64,000 bases of DNA. Source: an uncultured Pedobacter sp. (lineage in GTDB: Bacteria > Bacteroidota > Bacteroidia > Sphingobacteriales > Sphingobacteriaceae). The notes below the pieces were generated by a model. It was not told the origin of the DNA and ran no database searches. It saw only the letters and a program-made list of their open reading frames with translations. The DNA lies in the NCBI RefSeq assembly GCF_913776295.1, contig NZ_CAJYOJ010000044.1, positions 29,082 through 93,081 on the forward strand, written 5' to 3'. Below, piece after piece: positions 1-10,200 of the stretch (its first letter is position 1; each line of letters opens with the position of its first letter). Made by a program: the position numbers and the translations under genes.

Positions 1-1
1 G

Positions 2-853
2 CTTGATGATCTTTCAAGGTTAAATGCCACCCACGGCAGAAAGTTTGATGGTATTATTGGCAATGATATTCTAAGTAGATATTTAACGGTGGTAAATATT
101 ACGAAAAGACAAATATTGTTATATCCCTTTAAAACAGTCTTAGATACCACTAACTATAAGACGATAGATTTCGTGTTTGGTAATGGAATACCTATTCCCC
201 GCTTCTCTATTGATGTTCAGTTATTGAACGGGGAAACACTTTCCGGAGATATCTTATTCGACAGCGGCGCAGGACTCACACTCTTGTTTAATACTCCTTT
301 CCAGCAAAAAAACAATTTATTGGCAAAAGTGGGGAAAACGGTTTTGAGTACGCAAAATAATTTAAGCAATAAGAGCGCTACAACGCTTGCGGCCGTTGCC
401 TCCGTATCTATCGGACCATATACATTCAAGGGTAAACTTCCGGTAAATATATCTTCGGATCAGGCAGGGGTTAGTTCATATAGTGGGTATCTGGGGATCT
501 TAGGAAGCCAGATTATAAACCGTTTTGATTTTATTTTAGATTATGCTTCCAAAAAACTTTACCTGAAGCCAAATTTTTTATATCAACAGGATTTTACTAC
601 AGCTGTTCCGCCATTTAAGATCATCTTACAAGGGGGGAAGGTAATGATAGATGATATCATCGGGCAATCTGCAGCCTATCGTTGTGGTCTTCGTAAAGGC
701 CAGGTTATTTTATCCATCAATAAAGTGAAGTCGGCAGACCTACAGGTTTATCGGCAAATGTTGTTGAATGAAAACGAAAATATAGAGGTAGGCTATGTTG
801 ACAGTGGTGGCAGAGCCAAACAATGTGTATTCAGGATAGAGAAATTACGATAG
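2..853 (+). CDS. Retropepsin-like aspartyl protease with C-terminal PDZ domain (5' partial)
   Basis: The reading frame is open from base 2, so the 5' end lies outside the window; the GTG at 89 is internal. The visible 283 residues start with the end of one retropepsin-like lobe (FDGIIGNDIL, near residue 16). A second lobe follows, with the catalytic-type motif FDSGAG near residue 87 and the flap/hydrophobic-Gly region GYLGILGSQIINRF near residue 157. A PDZ-like domain forms the C-terminus (about 205-283, with GQSAAYRCGLRKGQ). Proteins with this layout in Bacteroidota are usually exported and probably act on periplasmic or surface peptides. The signal peptide, if present, is off the window. 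Family assignment is firm; the substrate is unknown. Confidence 0.85.
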   Translation, partial: LDDLSRLNATHGRKFDGIIGNDILSRYLTVVNITKRQILLYPFKTVLDTTNYKTIDFVFGNGIPIPRFSIDVQLLNGETLSGDILFDSGAGLTLLFNTPFQQKNNLLAKVGKTVLSTQNNLSNKSATTLAAVASVSIGPYTFKGKLPVNISSDQAGVSSYSGYLGILGSQIINRFDFILDYASKKLYLKPNFLYQQDFTTAVPPFKIILQGGKVMIDDIIGQSAAYRCGLRKGQVILSINKVKSADLQVYRQMLLNENENIEVGYVDSGGRAKQCVFRIEKLR

Positions 854-945
854 TTATTCTATTTAATAAAAATAAAATTGTGGAACAAAATATTTAAATT
901 TTCTTATTAACCGACACGTGATGTTAAACAGTCAGCAAAAACTGA

Positions 946-2253
946 TCAATCTGCAGTTGTAAATTCGATCAGATAGGGTTTAAGTGGCATTCCATTTTCA
1001 TTGCGGAAACCGCTTCCTACCAGCAGCTGGTATCTGGTATTGGGTTTTAATTCTACATTAAAGGAGGCCGAATACCCATCTTCAGAAAAGCCTGTAAATT
1101 CTTTGATCTTCAATACATGTGTTTCTCCTAAGGGTCCAAATTCAAAATTCCGGTATCTTTTATCCATTTTGGAAGAAAATTTGATGGTTATCTGTGTTAA
1201 ATCCGGATTCACTTTTTTGTTTCCGTTTTTAAATTCTTTAATGCCCACAACCGTCGGCCGACTGTTATCGTATTCCCGGTAAAATTTCGATACTGGTTTG
1301 TTAAAATAACGGGAGTGATCAACAAAACGATATAAAGCCGATGGATTATTGTAATCCAGGTTAATCATTTCATCAATGGCCCGTTTTTTATCTTTAGTGT
1401 TTTTATAATATTGTTTACAGATTTCATACCCAACATAGTAGCCCAGATCGCGCATTTTAAATTCATTTTCCGCATTACTGTACAACCAGAATCCGGTATC
1501 TTCAAAAAACATTTGTCGGGTAAATACGCTTCGTATATTTTCGAAATGCTGCTCTCCAAAATGAATGGCCGGCGAAGGTGATGGCTTCCCTGTAACCGTA
1601 ACCGCTACAAATTCTGCTACACCTTCAATAACACATTGGGAGAGGAGATTATAGCCAATACTGCTTTTCTGCTGGGTATGCACGTATTCATGTACATTTA
1701 AGAATACGGTACCGTTTATCGGATTGCTCTTAAAAAAAGTTTTCAGGTGCGATAGCGCTTTCGGAAATTCAGAAGAAACGGTATTTTCATCCGCCAGGGC
1801 GAGTTCACTGCCGATCAGCACGTTTCCATCCAATGTTGTTCCATTGGTGCGTAAGGCGCCAACCGTAAAGTAAATATGGGCAGGTTTAAGCTTGCTGTAA
1901 ATTCTGGCCAATTTATCTACTTCTGTGGCAATGCTATCTGCAAACTCATCTGCACGTAGGGTGTTGGCCCTTATCGAATGCCAAAAAAGCGGATAATGAT
2001 AAATGGCATCTAAATAAGATTTAGCGGTGTATTCTCTCGCTTGCATGATCGATTTTAAGCCATCAGTACCTTTATCAATGAACAAATCGTTAAGGTAACC
2101 TATGTGCAAAGTACTATCATTGGTCTCCTTAATCTTATCGTACGCCGTCCAAAAGTTTTTAATATCAGAGGTAATAATACGCTGTTGCAGATTCTGGGCA
2201 TTTGCCCTGAAGAGAAACAGGGAAAGAAGGAATAGTAGGGAAGATGGTTTCAA
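946..2253 (-). CDS. Secreted HExxH zinc metalloprotease-like protein with Ig-like C-terminal domain
   Basis: This is a 435-aa protein with a signal peptide ending near residue 20 (FRANAQ). HEYVH at 188-192 fits the gluzincin zinc motif, and the acidic residues of EGVAE (210-214) could supply the third ligand. The arrangement resembles DUF2268/GldB-like predicted proteases, but I cannot name the family with certainty. From about residue 330 the chain looks like a Big_5/SbsA-type Ig-like domain (ITIKFSSKM, then LKPNTRYQLL). The start codon is TTG; no ATG lies nearby, and the signal peptide follows directly. It is convergent with the aspartyl protease gene. The substrate is not predictable. Confidence 0.75.
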   Translation of the reverse strand: MKPSSLLFLLSLFLFRANAQNLQQRIITSDIKNFWTAYDKIKETNDSTLHIGYLNDLFIDKGTDGLKSIMQAREYTAKSYLDAIYHYPLFWHSIRANTLRADEFADSIATEVDKLARIYSKLKPAHIYFTVGALRTNGTTLDGNVLIGSELALADENTVSSEFPKALSHLKTFFKSNPINGTVFLNVHEYVHTQQKSSIGYNLLSQCVIEGVAEFVAVTVTGKPSPSPAIHFGEQHFENIRSVFTRQMFFEDTGFWLYSNAENEFKMRDLGYYVGYEICKQYYKNTKDKKRAIDEMINLDYNNPSALYRFVDHSRYFNKPVSKFYREYDNSRPTVVGIKEFKNGNKKVNPDLTQITIKFSSKMDKRYRNFEFGPLGETHVLKIKEFTGFSEDGYSASFNVELKPNTRYQLLVGSGFRNENGMPLKPYLIEFTTAD

Positions 2254-2406
2254 CTGAGCTGTTTTTTAATGATTACAATAAAATTTGAAATAAACATAAG
2301 CAATTTTAAACAATCTTCCGACTAATAACGTTACAGGAAAATCTATGTCAAACCATTGCTGGCCATCAGGCAAAATCGAATAATCAATAACAGAAGCTTT
2401 TGCAGG

Positions 2407-3561
2407 TTATTTTTCGCTTATTTTTCCAAAATCGACAATCTCTTTCTCTTTAGGCAATTCATTATGGTGTAGATCATCCAAACCCTTTTGGCTGCCCGAT
2501 CGGTAATGGTCAATTACATAAGGAATACCTTCTCCGGAAAGTAGTTTAGCGGAGGTGGTTACCTCAAAATGCAGATGTGGTTCCCGTGCATCTCCTGAAT
2601 TGCCAATGTTGCCCAATAGTTGCCCTTTGCTTACATGGTCTCCTTTTTTAACACGCACAGTACCCGGCTTCATGTGCATATAATGGGCGTAGTGTCCGTC
2701 ACCAAGATCAATGACGATATGGTTGCCCGGCAGTTTTTCAAAGGTTAGTGGCACTGCCGGGTGGAAGGCTTTTCCATGACCAGGAATGTTATCTGGTAAT
2801 CCGTCTGTAGCAGTGATCACCGTGCCATCGGCCACTGCAAAGATTTCTTCCCCATAACAGAAATATGAACGTACATTTGCTGCATCGCCAGAAAAAGACA
2901 CGCTGTCTTTAACCTTTTTCCAGTCAATAGCGAAACGTCTTGAATTTACTGCTCGTCCGCCAAGAACGATGTTCCCCCGCCAATGGTGATTATCAATGCT
3001 ATTGCCGGGACCATCAGCAGCAATCCAATCTGAACCTGACACAGGAGCATGAAGCGTTTGAAGTTTAGAGGTATGTGTATTTATTGCCGCTCCATCTAAA
3101 GAATCAGTCGAGGTAATGATCCGATGTATGATATGATTGGGAAATGGTATCTTTTTGCTCGTTTTTGCCTCTATATATACGACTGCACTCTGCCCGGCTT
3201 CAATACTTAGTGCATCTTTTGTATTGTCGCTACCTAAAATTTTCACCATGGTTTTCAGTTCCGGTGAATCAAAAGACAGGAGCGGAACGTTGCTTTTTCG
3301 GTCTCCGTCAAGAAATTCCATCCGTTGTAAACGAATGGGTGATGCACTGAAGTTAGTGAGATAAAGTTCATAGATCAGGAAAAAATCTGATCCGTTCGGA
3401 AAAGCAGTAGGGCCAAAAGGGACACGCATTTCCAATTGCAGGGGAAATGAAAAAGGCTGAGCTGTGCGCTTCGACGCCGAATCTTGTGCGCTTAAAGGAC
3501 TCAAAAAAACAAAATGGAGTAACCCAATTAAATAGATTATTCTTAGACCAATACTTTGCAT
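2407..3561 (-). CDS. M23-family (lysostaphin-type) peptidase, secreted
   Basis: This 384-aa protein has an N-terminal signal peptide (residues 1-26, ending LSAQ). The C-terminal half carries the LytM/M23 fold, with HYAHYMHM at 290-297 and HLHFE at 329-333. These supply the catalytic His and the HxH zinc motif used to cut peptidoglycan cross-bridges. The usual first HxxxD zinc motif reads RFAID here (209-213), so one His ligand is replaced by Arg. That suggests altered or lost metal binding, as in other divergent M23 members. The N-terminal 200 residues are a beta-rich region I do not recognise. It starts at an ATG and is probably transcribed alone or with the downstream minus-strand gene. Confidence 0.85.
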   Translation of the reverse strand: MQSIGLRIIYLIGLLHFVFLSPLSAQDSASKRTAQPFSFPLQLEMRVPFGPTAFPNGSDFFLIYELYLTNFSASPIRLQRMEFLDGDRKSNVPLLSFDSPELKTMVKILGSDNTKDALSIEAGQSAVVYIEAKTSKKIPFPNHIIHRIITSTDSLDGAAINTHTSKLQTLHAPVSGSDWIAADGPGNSIDNHHWRGNIVLGGRAVNSRRFAIDWKKVKDSVSFSGDAANVRSYFCYGEEIFAVADGTVITATDGLPDNIPGHGKAFHPAVPLTFEKLPGNHIVIDLGDGHYAHYMHMKPGTVRVKKGDHVSKGQLLGNIGNSGDAREPHLHFEVTTSAKLLSGEGIPYVIDHYRSGSQKGLDDLHHNELPKEKEIVDFGKISEK

Positions 3562-3658
3562 GCGATAATATTTCTCTGTTAGATGTGGCTTGATGGATTT
3601 AGGTTACATGATGATATTGATAATAAATTAAATGATGTAAGATTAACACGTCATCAGT

Positions 3659-5071
3659 TCAATTCTCGTTTTTCCTGAAAGCGGTTCCTATCACTTTGCC
3701 ATACTCCAGCATTTCGAGTTTTACCTCCTGGTTGGGCAATTCGGTAAATCTAAGTACGCCATCTGCACCGCCCTGTCTGATGCCCTGAAATTGATTTTCA
3801 GCGATGGGGAAAAAACGCATGTCCCATTTAATCTTATTGGTGTTATGAACCAGATGGCCTTCCAGATAGCTAATGAGCTGTGCTTCGCCATCATCTTTAT
3901 TGATATAAGTACCTGCGTACTTTGCAATCTGAGCATCAGGCAATGTGATTTTTTTAGGGTATTCTATCTCAATTTTGCGATGGTCCAAAATCTGGTTAAT
4001 CGTCTCGAAGGGGTAAGCGCCCATTTTGAAATTCTGCAGGGTAATAATCGTCCTGTCTTTATTTACATGATGGTAAATAAAAGATGCATAACCATCCCAA
4101 CTGCCGGTATGGCCATATGAAAGATTCTTTTTCCCTCCGGAAAGTTCAAGCCCGAAACCGTAGGGAATATTTTTTCCTTTTGAGGTTTTGGTCACTTCTG
4201 TCATCAGTTCAAATTCTCCAGGCGTGAAGAATGTATTAGATTTTAATGCCTTTTCCCATTTATACAGGTCGGAGATGGTGGAATTGACCTTTGCACTTCC
4301 TACTATGCCGTCCAGGTAGTAAACCACACTATCGCCATAGTTAGGGTTTTCAGAAGTGATTTTATCAAACGATTGGCGCTTCCAGACATAGCCGGTAGCA
4401 TAATTTTGTATCCTTTCAGGATTTAGTCTTCGGTTATAAACAAATGTCGACTTCATTTTTAGCGGGCTAAAGATGTTATCCTTAAGGTAAACTGCGTAAG
4501 TTTTGCCCGAAATCCGCTCAATGATACTGGCCAGAAGCGCATAGTTTGTATTGTTGTATCTGTGTAGGCTGCCCGGTTTAAAACTCAACGTATCCTTCCG
4601 GGCGGCATAAAATCCGATCAGATCTTTGTTGGTGGCGATTTTTCTGTGGTCCCATCCTCTGGCCATATCCCCGATATATTCAGGCAGTCCGCTGGTGTGC
4701 CTGAGCAGATGATATATGGTCACATCGTGCCATCGTTGAAGTTCAGGGATGTATTTGTCTATCGCATCATCATATTGCAGCAAACCTTGCCGGTGCAGCA
4801 ATACAATGGCTGCCGCCGTAAACTGCTTAGAGCAGGAGCCCAGCTCGTATATCGTATTTTTATTGGTGGGATACCTGGATAAAGTATCACGGAAACCATA
4901 ACCTTTTTCCAGCAATACTTTGCCTTTTTCGGCTACCAGTACAGAACCGTTAAACTGGTTTTGATTATACATTACGGTAAACACGCTATCTAAGCTGGCA
5001 CGGGAGGCCTTCTGGGCATAAATATTAGTGGAGATAAGCAATAGAAGTGCAGTAATTCCGGTTTTATTCAT
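3659..5071 (-). CDS. Serine hydrolase of the beta-lactamase/class C family
   Basis: The start is placed at the ATG at 5071 (470 aa), because the signal peptide (TGITALLLLISTNIYAQ) follows it directly. The longer frame to 5119 only adds unlikely residues. Motifs are SCSK (S79, K82) as the SxxK nucleophile/base pair, YNN at 172-174 as the YxN motif, and GHTG near 320 as the third box. The last 100 residues form a small beta domain typical of DUF3471-like tails. The family includes penicillin-binding-protein-like esterases and D-amino-acid peptidases. True beta-lactamase activity cannot be inferred. It is predicted to be periplasmic or surface-located. Confidence 0.85.
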   Translation of the reverse strand: MNKTGITALLLLISTNIYAQKASRASLDSVFTVMYNQNQFNGSVLVAEKGKVLLEKGYGFRDTLSRYPTNKNTIYELGSCSKQFTAAAIVLLHRQGLLQYDDAIDKYIPELQRWHDVTIYHLLRHTSGLPEYIGDMARGWDHRKIATNKDLIGFYAARKDTLSFKPGSLHRYNNTNYALLASIIERISGKTYAVYLKDNIFSPLKMKSTFVYNRRLNPERIQNYATGYVWKRQSFDKITSENPNYGDSVVYYLDGIVGSAKVNSTISDLYKWEKALKSNTFFTPGEFELMTEVTKTSKGKNIPYGFGLELSGGKKNLSYGHTGSWDGYASFIYHHVNKDRTIITLQNFKMGAYPFETINQILDHRKIEIEYPKKITLPDAQIAKYAGTYINKDDGEAQLISYLEGHLVHNTNKIKWDMRFFPIAENQFQGIRQGGADGVLRFTELPNQEVKLEMLEYGKVIGTAFRKNEN

Positions 5072-5201
5072 CAATATTATATTTAAAAGTAAGACGCCGG
5101 ATTTACAAATGTGTTGCATCTGGCACGAGATCTTTACCTATACTTTTAAAGTAATAATAGTGGATTCAAAATACACCCCGCATTTATTTTACCGTATTGT
5201 G

Positions 5202-6641
5202 CTAGTTGTTTTTATGCGCTGATAATGATTTAAGTTTTGTTACCGCTTCATTTCTGCTATTGATCTCCATTTTCATGAAGATATTTCTCATATGGTATTT
5301 CACCGTATTTACCGAAATAAAAATCTGCTCCGCGATCTCCGGATTAGACATCCCTTGCGCAAGAAAATGTAATATTTCTAATTCCCGGTCTGTAAGATCG
5401 TATGTATCCCGAAGGCTTTGCAAATCAAGTTCTTTTGGATCTGCCTTTTCCGCCAGATGTTCCTGTATTTTTTGCCTGAAATAGCGGTTTTCATTGAGTA
5501 CCAGGCTGGCACGCTGGATCATACTATAAAGAAATACGATCATTTCAGTTACACAACTGACCTTTAGCTGACCTGAAAAAATTTGGATGCTCGGTAGACC
5601 GACTTGTCTGAAAACATAATATTCTATGGCGAAAAATAAATAGATGGAATACGCAAATACATAAGTTTTGGCATTCTCATTATGTTTAAACTTAATTAAG
5701 GCAATAAGCCAATAACTGGTTAGCATAGCCAGGGCAATACATTCGGCCATGATATAAAATAACATATTGCCGTTTTTGACGTATAGTAACCAGGCCAAAC
5801 CACTACAAATTACAGCCAGGATGACGACCAACCGCATCTTTCTGAAAATTTCAGGAGCCTTTATAAAATGTTGAGAAAAGAAAAACCCGGCAACAAAAGC
5901 ACCAATGTGGAGTGGAATATCAGCATAGTTTAAGAGATAGGGGTCATTGCTGAAAAACGTTAACAGGCCATCAGAACAGGCAATAGAGGTGACAATACAA
6001 GCCTGAAAGAGTCCGTAATAAGCAAATACCCGCTCGCGAAAAAAGATAAAAAACAGGGCATTTACGATAAATATAACGGTAGCAAGTCCGTAAAACATGC
6101 CTAAACTGAAATTTCCTTTTACTTCAAACCGTCTGAATTGATATTCCTCCATTAATTCAACAGGAAAATAGGCGGCCTTTTTAAAAGAGGTAACCAGGTA
6201 ATAGGCATCTGCCCCGCCATTTACCCTGAAACGCGGATATCCCCAGGGGGTGATGTCGCTATGGTAGTCGTTTCCCGCACTATCAATTGGATAGAGGCTG
6301 TTTTGATCCAACTTACATAATTGGATACTCGACAGGTGTTCTGTCGGGAAATATAAGATCAGTTTTTGATGCCCGTTGGTTTTGATATTTGGACGGATCC
6401 TGAAAAGATAATAACCATCACGGTGGGCCTGAGCTTCAGTTGCATAAGGCTTAAAATGTAGCGTATTCAGTGCTAAGGGCCATACCATTTGAGGTAATCT
6501 GGCATATTCAATACGACAAGGCAGTTCAGCTTTTCCCTTCTCAGCTAAAGAAAGGAAAAGCAGCAAAAAGAGGAGACGATACAAGGATAAACTAATTTTG
6601 ACAAACTTATCAAAAAAATTACAAAGCTTAAAACCAGACAC
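5202..6641 (-). CDS. 7TMR-DISM membrane sensor fused to LuxR-type DNA-binding domain
   Basis: This 479-aa protein has an N-terminal hydrophobic leader, then an extracytoplasmic 7TMR-DISMED2-like beta domain (about 45-175). A bundle of about seven membrane helices (about 178-385) follows, then a short linker and a LuxR/NarL helix-turn-helix at about 415-470 (LTDRELEILHFLAQG, then NTVKYHMRNIFMKM). It is a one-component, membrane-bound transcription factor that probably senses a ligand outside the cell. The start is GTG at 6641. No ATG is available nearby, so a slightly later TTG is also possible. It is divergent from the giant MBG protein gene, whose promoter carries a tandem dyad operator. By position it is the leading candidate regulator of both giant genes, but this is inference. 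Confidence 0.88.
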   Translation of the reverse strand: MSGFKLCNFFDKFVKISLSLYRLLFLLLFLSLAEKGKAELPCRIEYARLPQMVWPLALNTLHFKPYATEAQAHRDGYYLFRIRPNIKTNGHQKLILYFPTEHLSSIQLCKLDQNSLYPIDSAGNDYHSDITPWGYPRFRVNGGADAYYLVTSFKKAAYFPVELMEEYQFRRFEVKGNFSLGMFYGLATVIFIVNALFFIFFRERVFAYYGLFQACIVTSIACSDGLLTFFSNDPYLLNYADIPLHIGAFVAGFFFSQHFIKAPEIFRKMRLVVILAVICSGLAWLLYVKNGNMLFYIMAECIALAMLTSYWLIALIKFKHNENAKTYVFAYSIYLFFAIEYYVFRQVGLPSIQIFSGQLKVSCVTEMIVFLYSMIQRASLVLNENRYFRQKIQEHLAEKADPKELDLQSLRDTYDLTDRELEILHFLAQGMSNPEIAEQIFISVNTVKYHMRNIFMKMEINSRNEAVTKLKSLSAHKNN

Positions 6642-7159
6642 TTTTTTTGACGCTTTGAAAGTATATACTCATCAGTACTATCGTGCGTAATAGCTTGTTT
6701 GAATGGTCATTCGAGGCTCAGACCTGTCAATTGATATGATAAATGTCAAAAGATATTTTACAACGCATGGTATGGCTTTGCCTCTAGCGAAAAGCTATGG
6801 GCCTAACCAATGTCGTGGCAAAGGAACACCAGTTTGTGATACAGGTTCAGTTGAAAGCCGTTTTGCTAAAACCGGCATGGTAGCACCATCAATCAATCGG
6901 TAAAAGAGATCATACCTTTGGCGAGTTTTAGGCCTGGCTTCCGAATAAGATGGAATAGATTTTCTACTCCATAACTGAACAGTTTAAATACGGACATGAT
7001 GCAAAATCAACCCTGATTTTAGCGGATGAGGATGGTCAATCAAGGCTCGCAAAAAAAAAATCATTTTGAGCGGTAAAATGGCGCCTGTGGTACACGTGCC
7101 GTTAAGCTACCCCCCCACTGGATAGGCCTAAATCTCAATTTAGCGCTTTTTTTAAGTAG
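6642..7159. other. Divergent intergenic region, no supported gene
   Basis: About 520 bases lie between the LuxR-type gene and the operator block of the first giant gene. I see no convincing protein: a 66-codon frame at 6703-6903 has no recognisable features, and further short open stretches are broken by stops and a 10-A run at 7051-7060. A CTACCC followed by GGATAGG at 7107-7126 loosely resembles the operator downstream but is out of phase with it. The region probably holds the promoter of the LuxR-type gene. Confidence 0.5.
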
Positions 7160-7161
7160 AA

Positions 7162-7207
7162 CTACCCGGGGTGGGTAGGTAAAACTATACCATCAGGGTG
7201 GGAAAAC
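7162..7207 (+). promoter_or_regulatory. Tandem dyad operator upstream of giant gene 1
   Basis: Two 23-bp units start at 7162 and 7185. Unit A holds a perfect dyad, CTACCC-GGGGT-GGGTAG. Unit B (CTATACC followed by GGGTGGG) matches the common form CTAnnC-N5-GGGTnGG-nAAAA. The same block, with the same 23-bp period, lies upstream of the second giant gene. It sits where a -33 element would be, which fits an activator-dependent promoter. The binding protein is not shown by sequence; the divergent LuxR-type regulator is a candidate. Confidence 0.7.
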
Positions 7208-7223
7208 GCAAGCTAAGGCCAGC

Positions 7224-7231
7224 TAGTTTTG
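7224..7231 (+). promoter_or_regulatory. Bacteroidota-type -7 box (TAGTTTTG) of giant gene 1
   Basis: TAGTTTTG fits the TAnnTTTG -7 consensus of Bacteroidota. It lies 39 bp after the start of operator unit B and ends 21 bases before the ATG at 7253. The identical box is present at the same spacing before giant gene 2. No clear TTTG -33 box is visible; the operator occupies that space. An upstream TTG start at 7229 falls inside this box and is therefore unlikely. Confidence 0.65.
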
Positions 7232-7252
7232 CAGTACCAAACAAAAAGAATA

Positions 7253-10200
7253 ATGTTTACCCTCCCTGTTTCAACTGGCACCACTGTCTCTCAGTGGAGC
7301 AGCAACTTTTTATTGAGAAAAAAATTATGGGCCTTGCTTATTGGCTTGATGATCAGTCTTAGCGCAATGGCTCAAACGCCTGATGCCAATGGCATCTTGT
7401 ACGTGGATATCAACAAAACCAATGGTGACGGCAGTAGCTGGGATAGCCCGATAAAACAACTGGCCGATGCCTTGAAATTTGCCAATGAAAATGAGGGGAC
7501 GGTGAAAGCTATATATGTAGCAAAGGGTACTTATACACCGCTGTATTTTCCAGATAATAGTACTAACACGACTAAAGATCCACGCAATAAAACCTTTCTG
7601 ATGGTAAATAAGGTCAATTTGTATGGTGGTTTCGATCCCGCTAATGGCATAAAGACACTAACAGACAACCGTATATTTCCAAGTGCAGATGGCTCAGATT
7701 CGGGTACTATTTTATCTGGGGATTTTAATAATGATGATGTAGTAAGTGGTAGTGGAAAAGACTTAACTTTTAGTAATAATGGAGAAAACGCTTATCATGT
7801 ACTTGTTTCTGTTGATGTAAGTTCTGCTGAATTAGATGGATTTAGCGTTAAAGATGGAAATGCCGCTATAAATGGTTATTACATTACCGTTAAGTCACGT
7901 AACATTTGGGCTCGTCACGGGGGAGGTATATATAATTACTCATCTTCACCTGTCATTAATCGATGTAAATTTTATGACAATAAATGTTTCCTATTTGGCG
8001 GAGGTATATTTAATGAAATTAACTCTTCTCCCGTCATCAAACATAGTAGCTTCTATCAGAACAGCGCTACCTTGTACGGAAACGGTGGGGGCATTTATAA
8101 TAATGGAGGAAATCAGACGATAACCGATTGTATCTTCAGTAATAATTATGGTGGTTCAACTGGTGGGGGGATATATAATGATTCAAATTCTTCTACACAG
8201 ATCAGTCGTTGTAGCTTTAATAATAATACTGCTTCTGATGGCGGTGGAATGTATAATTATAAATCCACTTCAAATATCAGTCTCTGTAATTTTTATAAAA
8301 ACTTTGCTTCCAAGGAAACAGGAAGTGGCGGATTGACCAATGATAGCCAATCTTCTGCAACAATTAGTCAAAGTATTTTTTACGGAAATATTGGTGGCTA
8401 CGTTGTGCATAACACTCAATCATCTACAGCTTGGTTTATCAACATCAGCATGAGCGGTAATGTAAACACTAGCAACAATGGACCCGCGTTAGGGCTTTAT
8501 TTAGATTATAATTCCAACGGCAGTATTGTGAATAGTATAATATATAATGATCTAAATTCAACAAATACGCAAGTTATATGTGAAAATGGAGGTCAGCTTA
8601 CTATAAAAAGCAGTATTGTTAGAGGTTTCAATCCATATAAAGCTAAAAATATAGCACCGGATCAGGTCATCACGAATGACCCCTTATTTAATGATCCCTC
8701 TAAAGGTGATTTAACTCTTCAATCGAAAAGTCCTGCTATTGACAAAGGTAACAATGATGCCTATACGAATGCTGGCGGTCAATTAAGTACTGATAAAGAC
8801 CTGGCCGGCAATCAGCGTTTAGCGGGCAGCGCTATTGATATGGGGGCTTTCGAAGCACAGTTCATCAGTCAGTCCATCACAGCCAGCAACATCAATAAAA
8901 CTTATGGCGATAGTCCATTTGAACCTGGCGCTACAGCTAGTTCTGGCTTAGCGGTCAGTTATGCATCGGCAAATAATAGCATTGCTGAAGCCTACCAGGA
9001 TGCCAATGATGGCAACAAATGGAAAATTAAGATCAAAAAAGCGGGGAAAGTGAATATAACGGCTAGCCAGGCAGGAAATAGTAATTTCTATGCGGCTACA
9101 CCTGTAACTTTTGAACTTAATATTGCAAAAGCACCTTCCACGGCTTCTGGCAGCGGTGCAGACCAGATCACTTTTTCGGATGCCAGCTTTGTCTACGACG
9201 GCATGGCAAAAGATCTTTCTGTAGCCAACCTTCCAACCGGTGCTACGGCGAGTTATAATGGCAACGGCAAAACGAACGTGGGCAAATATGATGTTTCAGT
9301 CACCGTTTCGCAGCCAAACTATGAGGACATTGTTAAAACAGCCAAGCTGACCATTAGCAAGGCACCAAACACGCCATCGGGCAGCGGCATCAATACCATC
9401 ACTTTTTCGGATGCCAGCTTTGTTTACGATGGCACGGCAAAAGATCTTTCTGTAGCCAACCTTCCAACCGGTGCTACGGTGAGTTATAATGGCAACGGCA
9501 AAACAAACGCGGGAACCTATACGGTAACGGCGACTGTTGTACAGCCAAACTATGATGATATTGTTAAAACAGCCAAGCTGACCATTAGCAAGGCACCAAA
9601 CACGGCATCGGGTAGCGGCATCAATACCATCACTTTTTCAGATGCCAGCTTTGTCTACGACGGCACGGCAAAAGATCTTTCTGTAGCCAAACTTCCAACC
9701 GGTGCTACGGCGAGTTATAATGGCAACGGCAAAACAAACGCGGGAACCTATACGGTAACGGCGACTGTTGTACAGCCAAACTATGAGGACATTGTTAAAA
9801 CAGCCAAGCTGACCATTAGCAAGGCACCAAACACGACATCGGGCAGCGGCATCAATACCATCACCTTTTCGGATGCCAGCTTTGTCTACGACGGTACGGC
9901 AAAAAATCTTTCTGTAGCCAACCTTCCAACCGGTGCCGCAGTGAGTTATAGTGGCAACGGCAAAACAAACGCGGGAACCTATGCGATAACGGCGACTGTT
10001 GTACAGCCAAACTATGAGGACATTGTTAAAACAGCCAAGCTGACCATCAGCAAGGCACCAAACACGGCATCGGGCAGCGGCATCAATACCATCACTTTTG
10101 CAGATGCCAGCTTTGTCTACGACGGTACGGCAAAAGATCTTTCTGTAGCCAACCTTCCAACCGGTGCTACGGCGAGTTATGTGGGCAACGGCCAGATCAA

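Noticed and set aside
6703..6903. A 66-codon frame in the divergent spacer
   Set aside because: No motif, unusual composition and no ribosome binding signal; adjacent stretches are broken.
7107..7126. A third operator-like CTACCC...GGATAGG unit upstream of giant gene 1
   Set aside because: Its spacing to the real block is 55 bases, not a multiple of 23, and the second arm is shifted by two bases.
7229..7252. TTG start at 7229 for giant gene 1
   Set aside because: It lies inside the TAGTTTTG box, so the transcript would not contain it.
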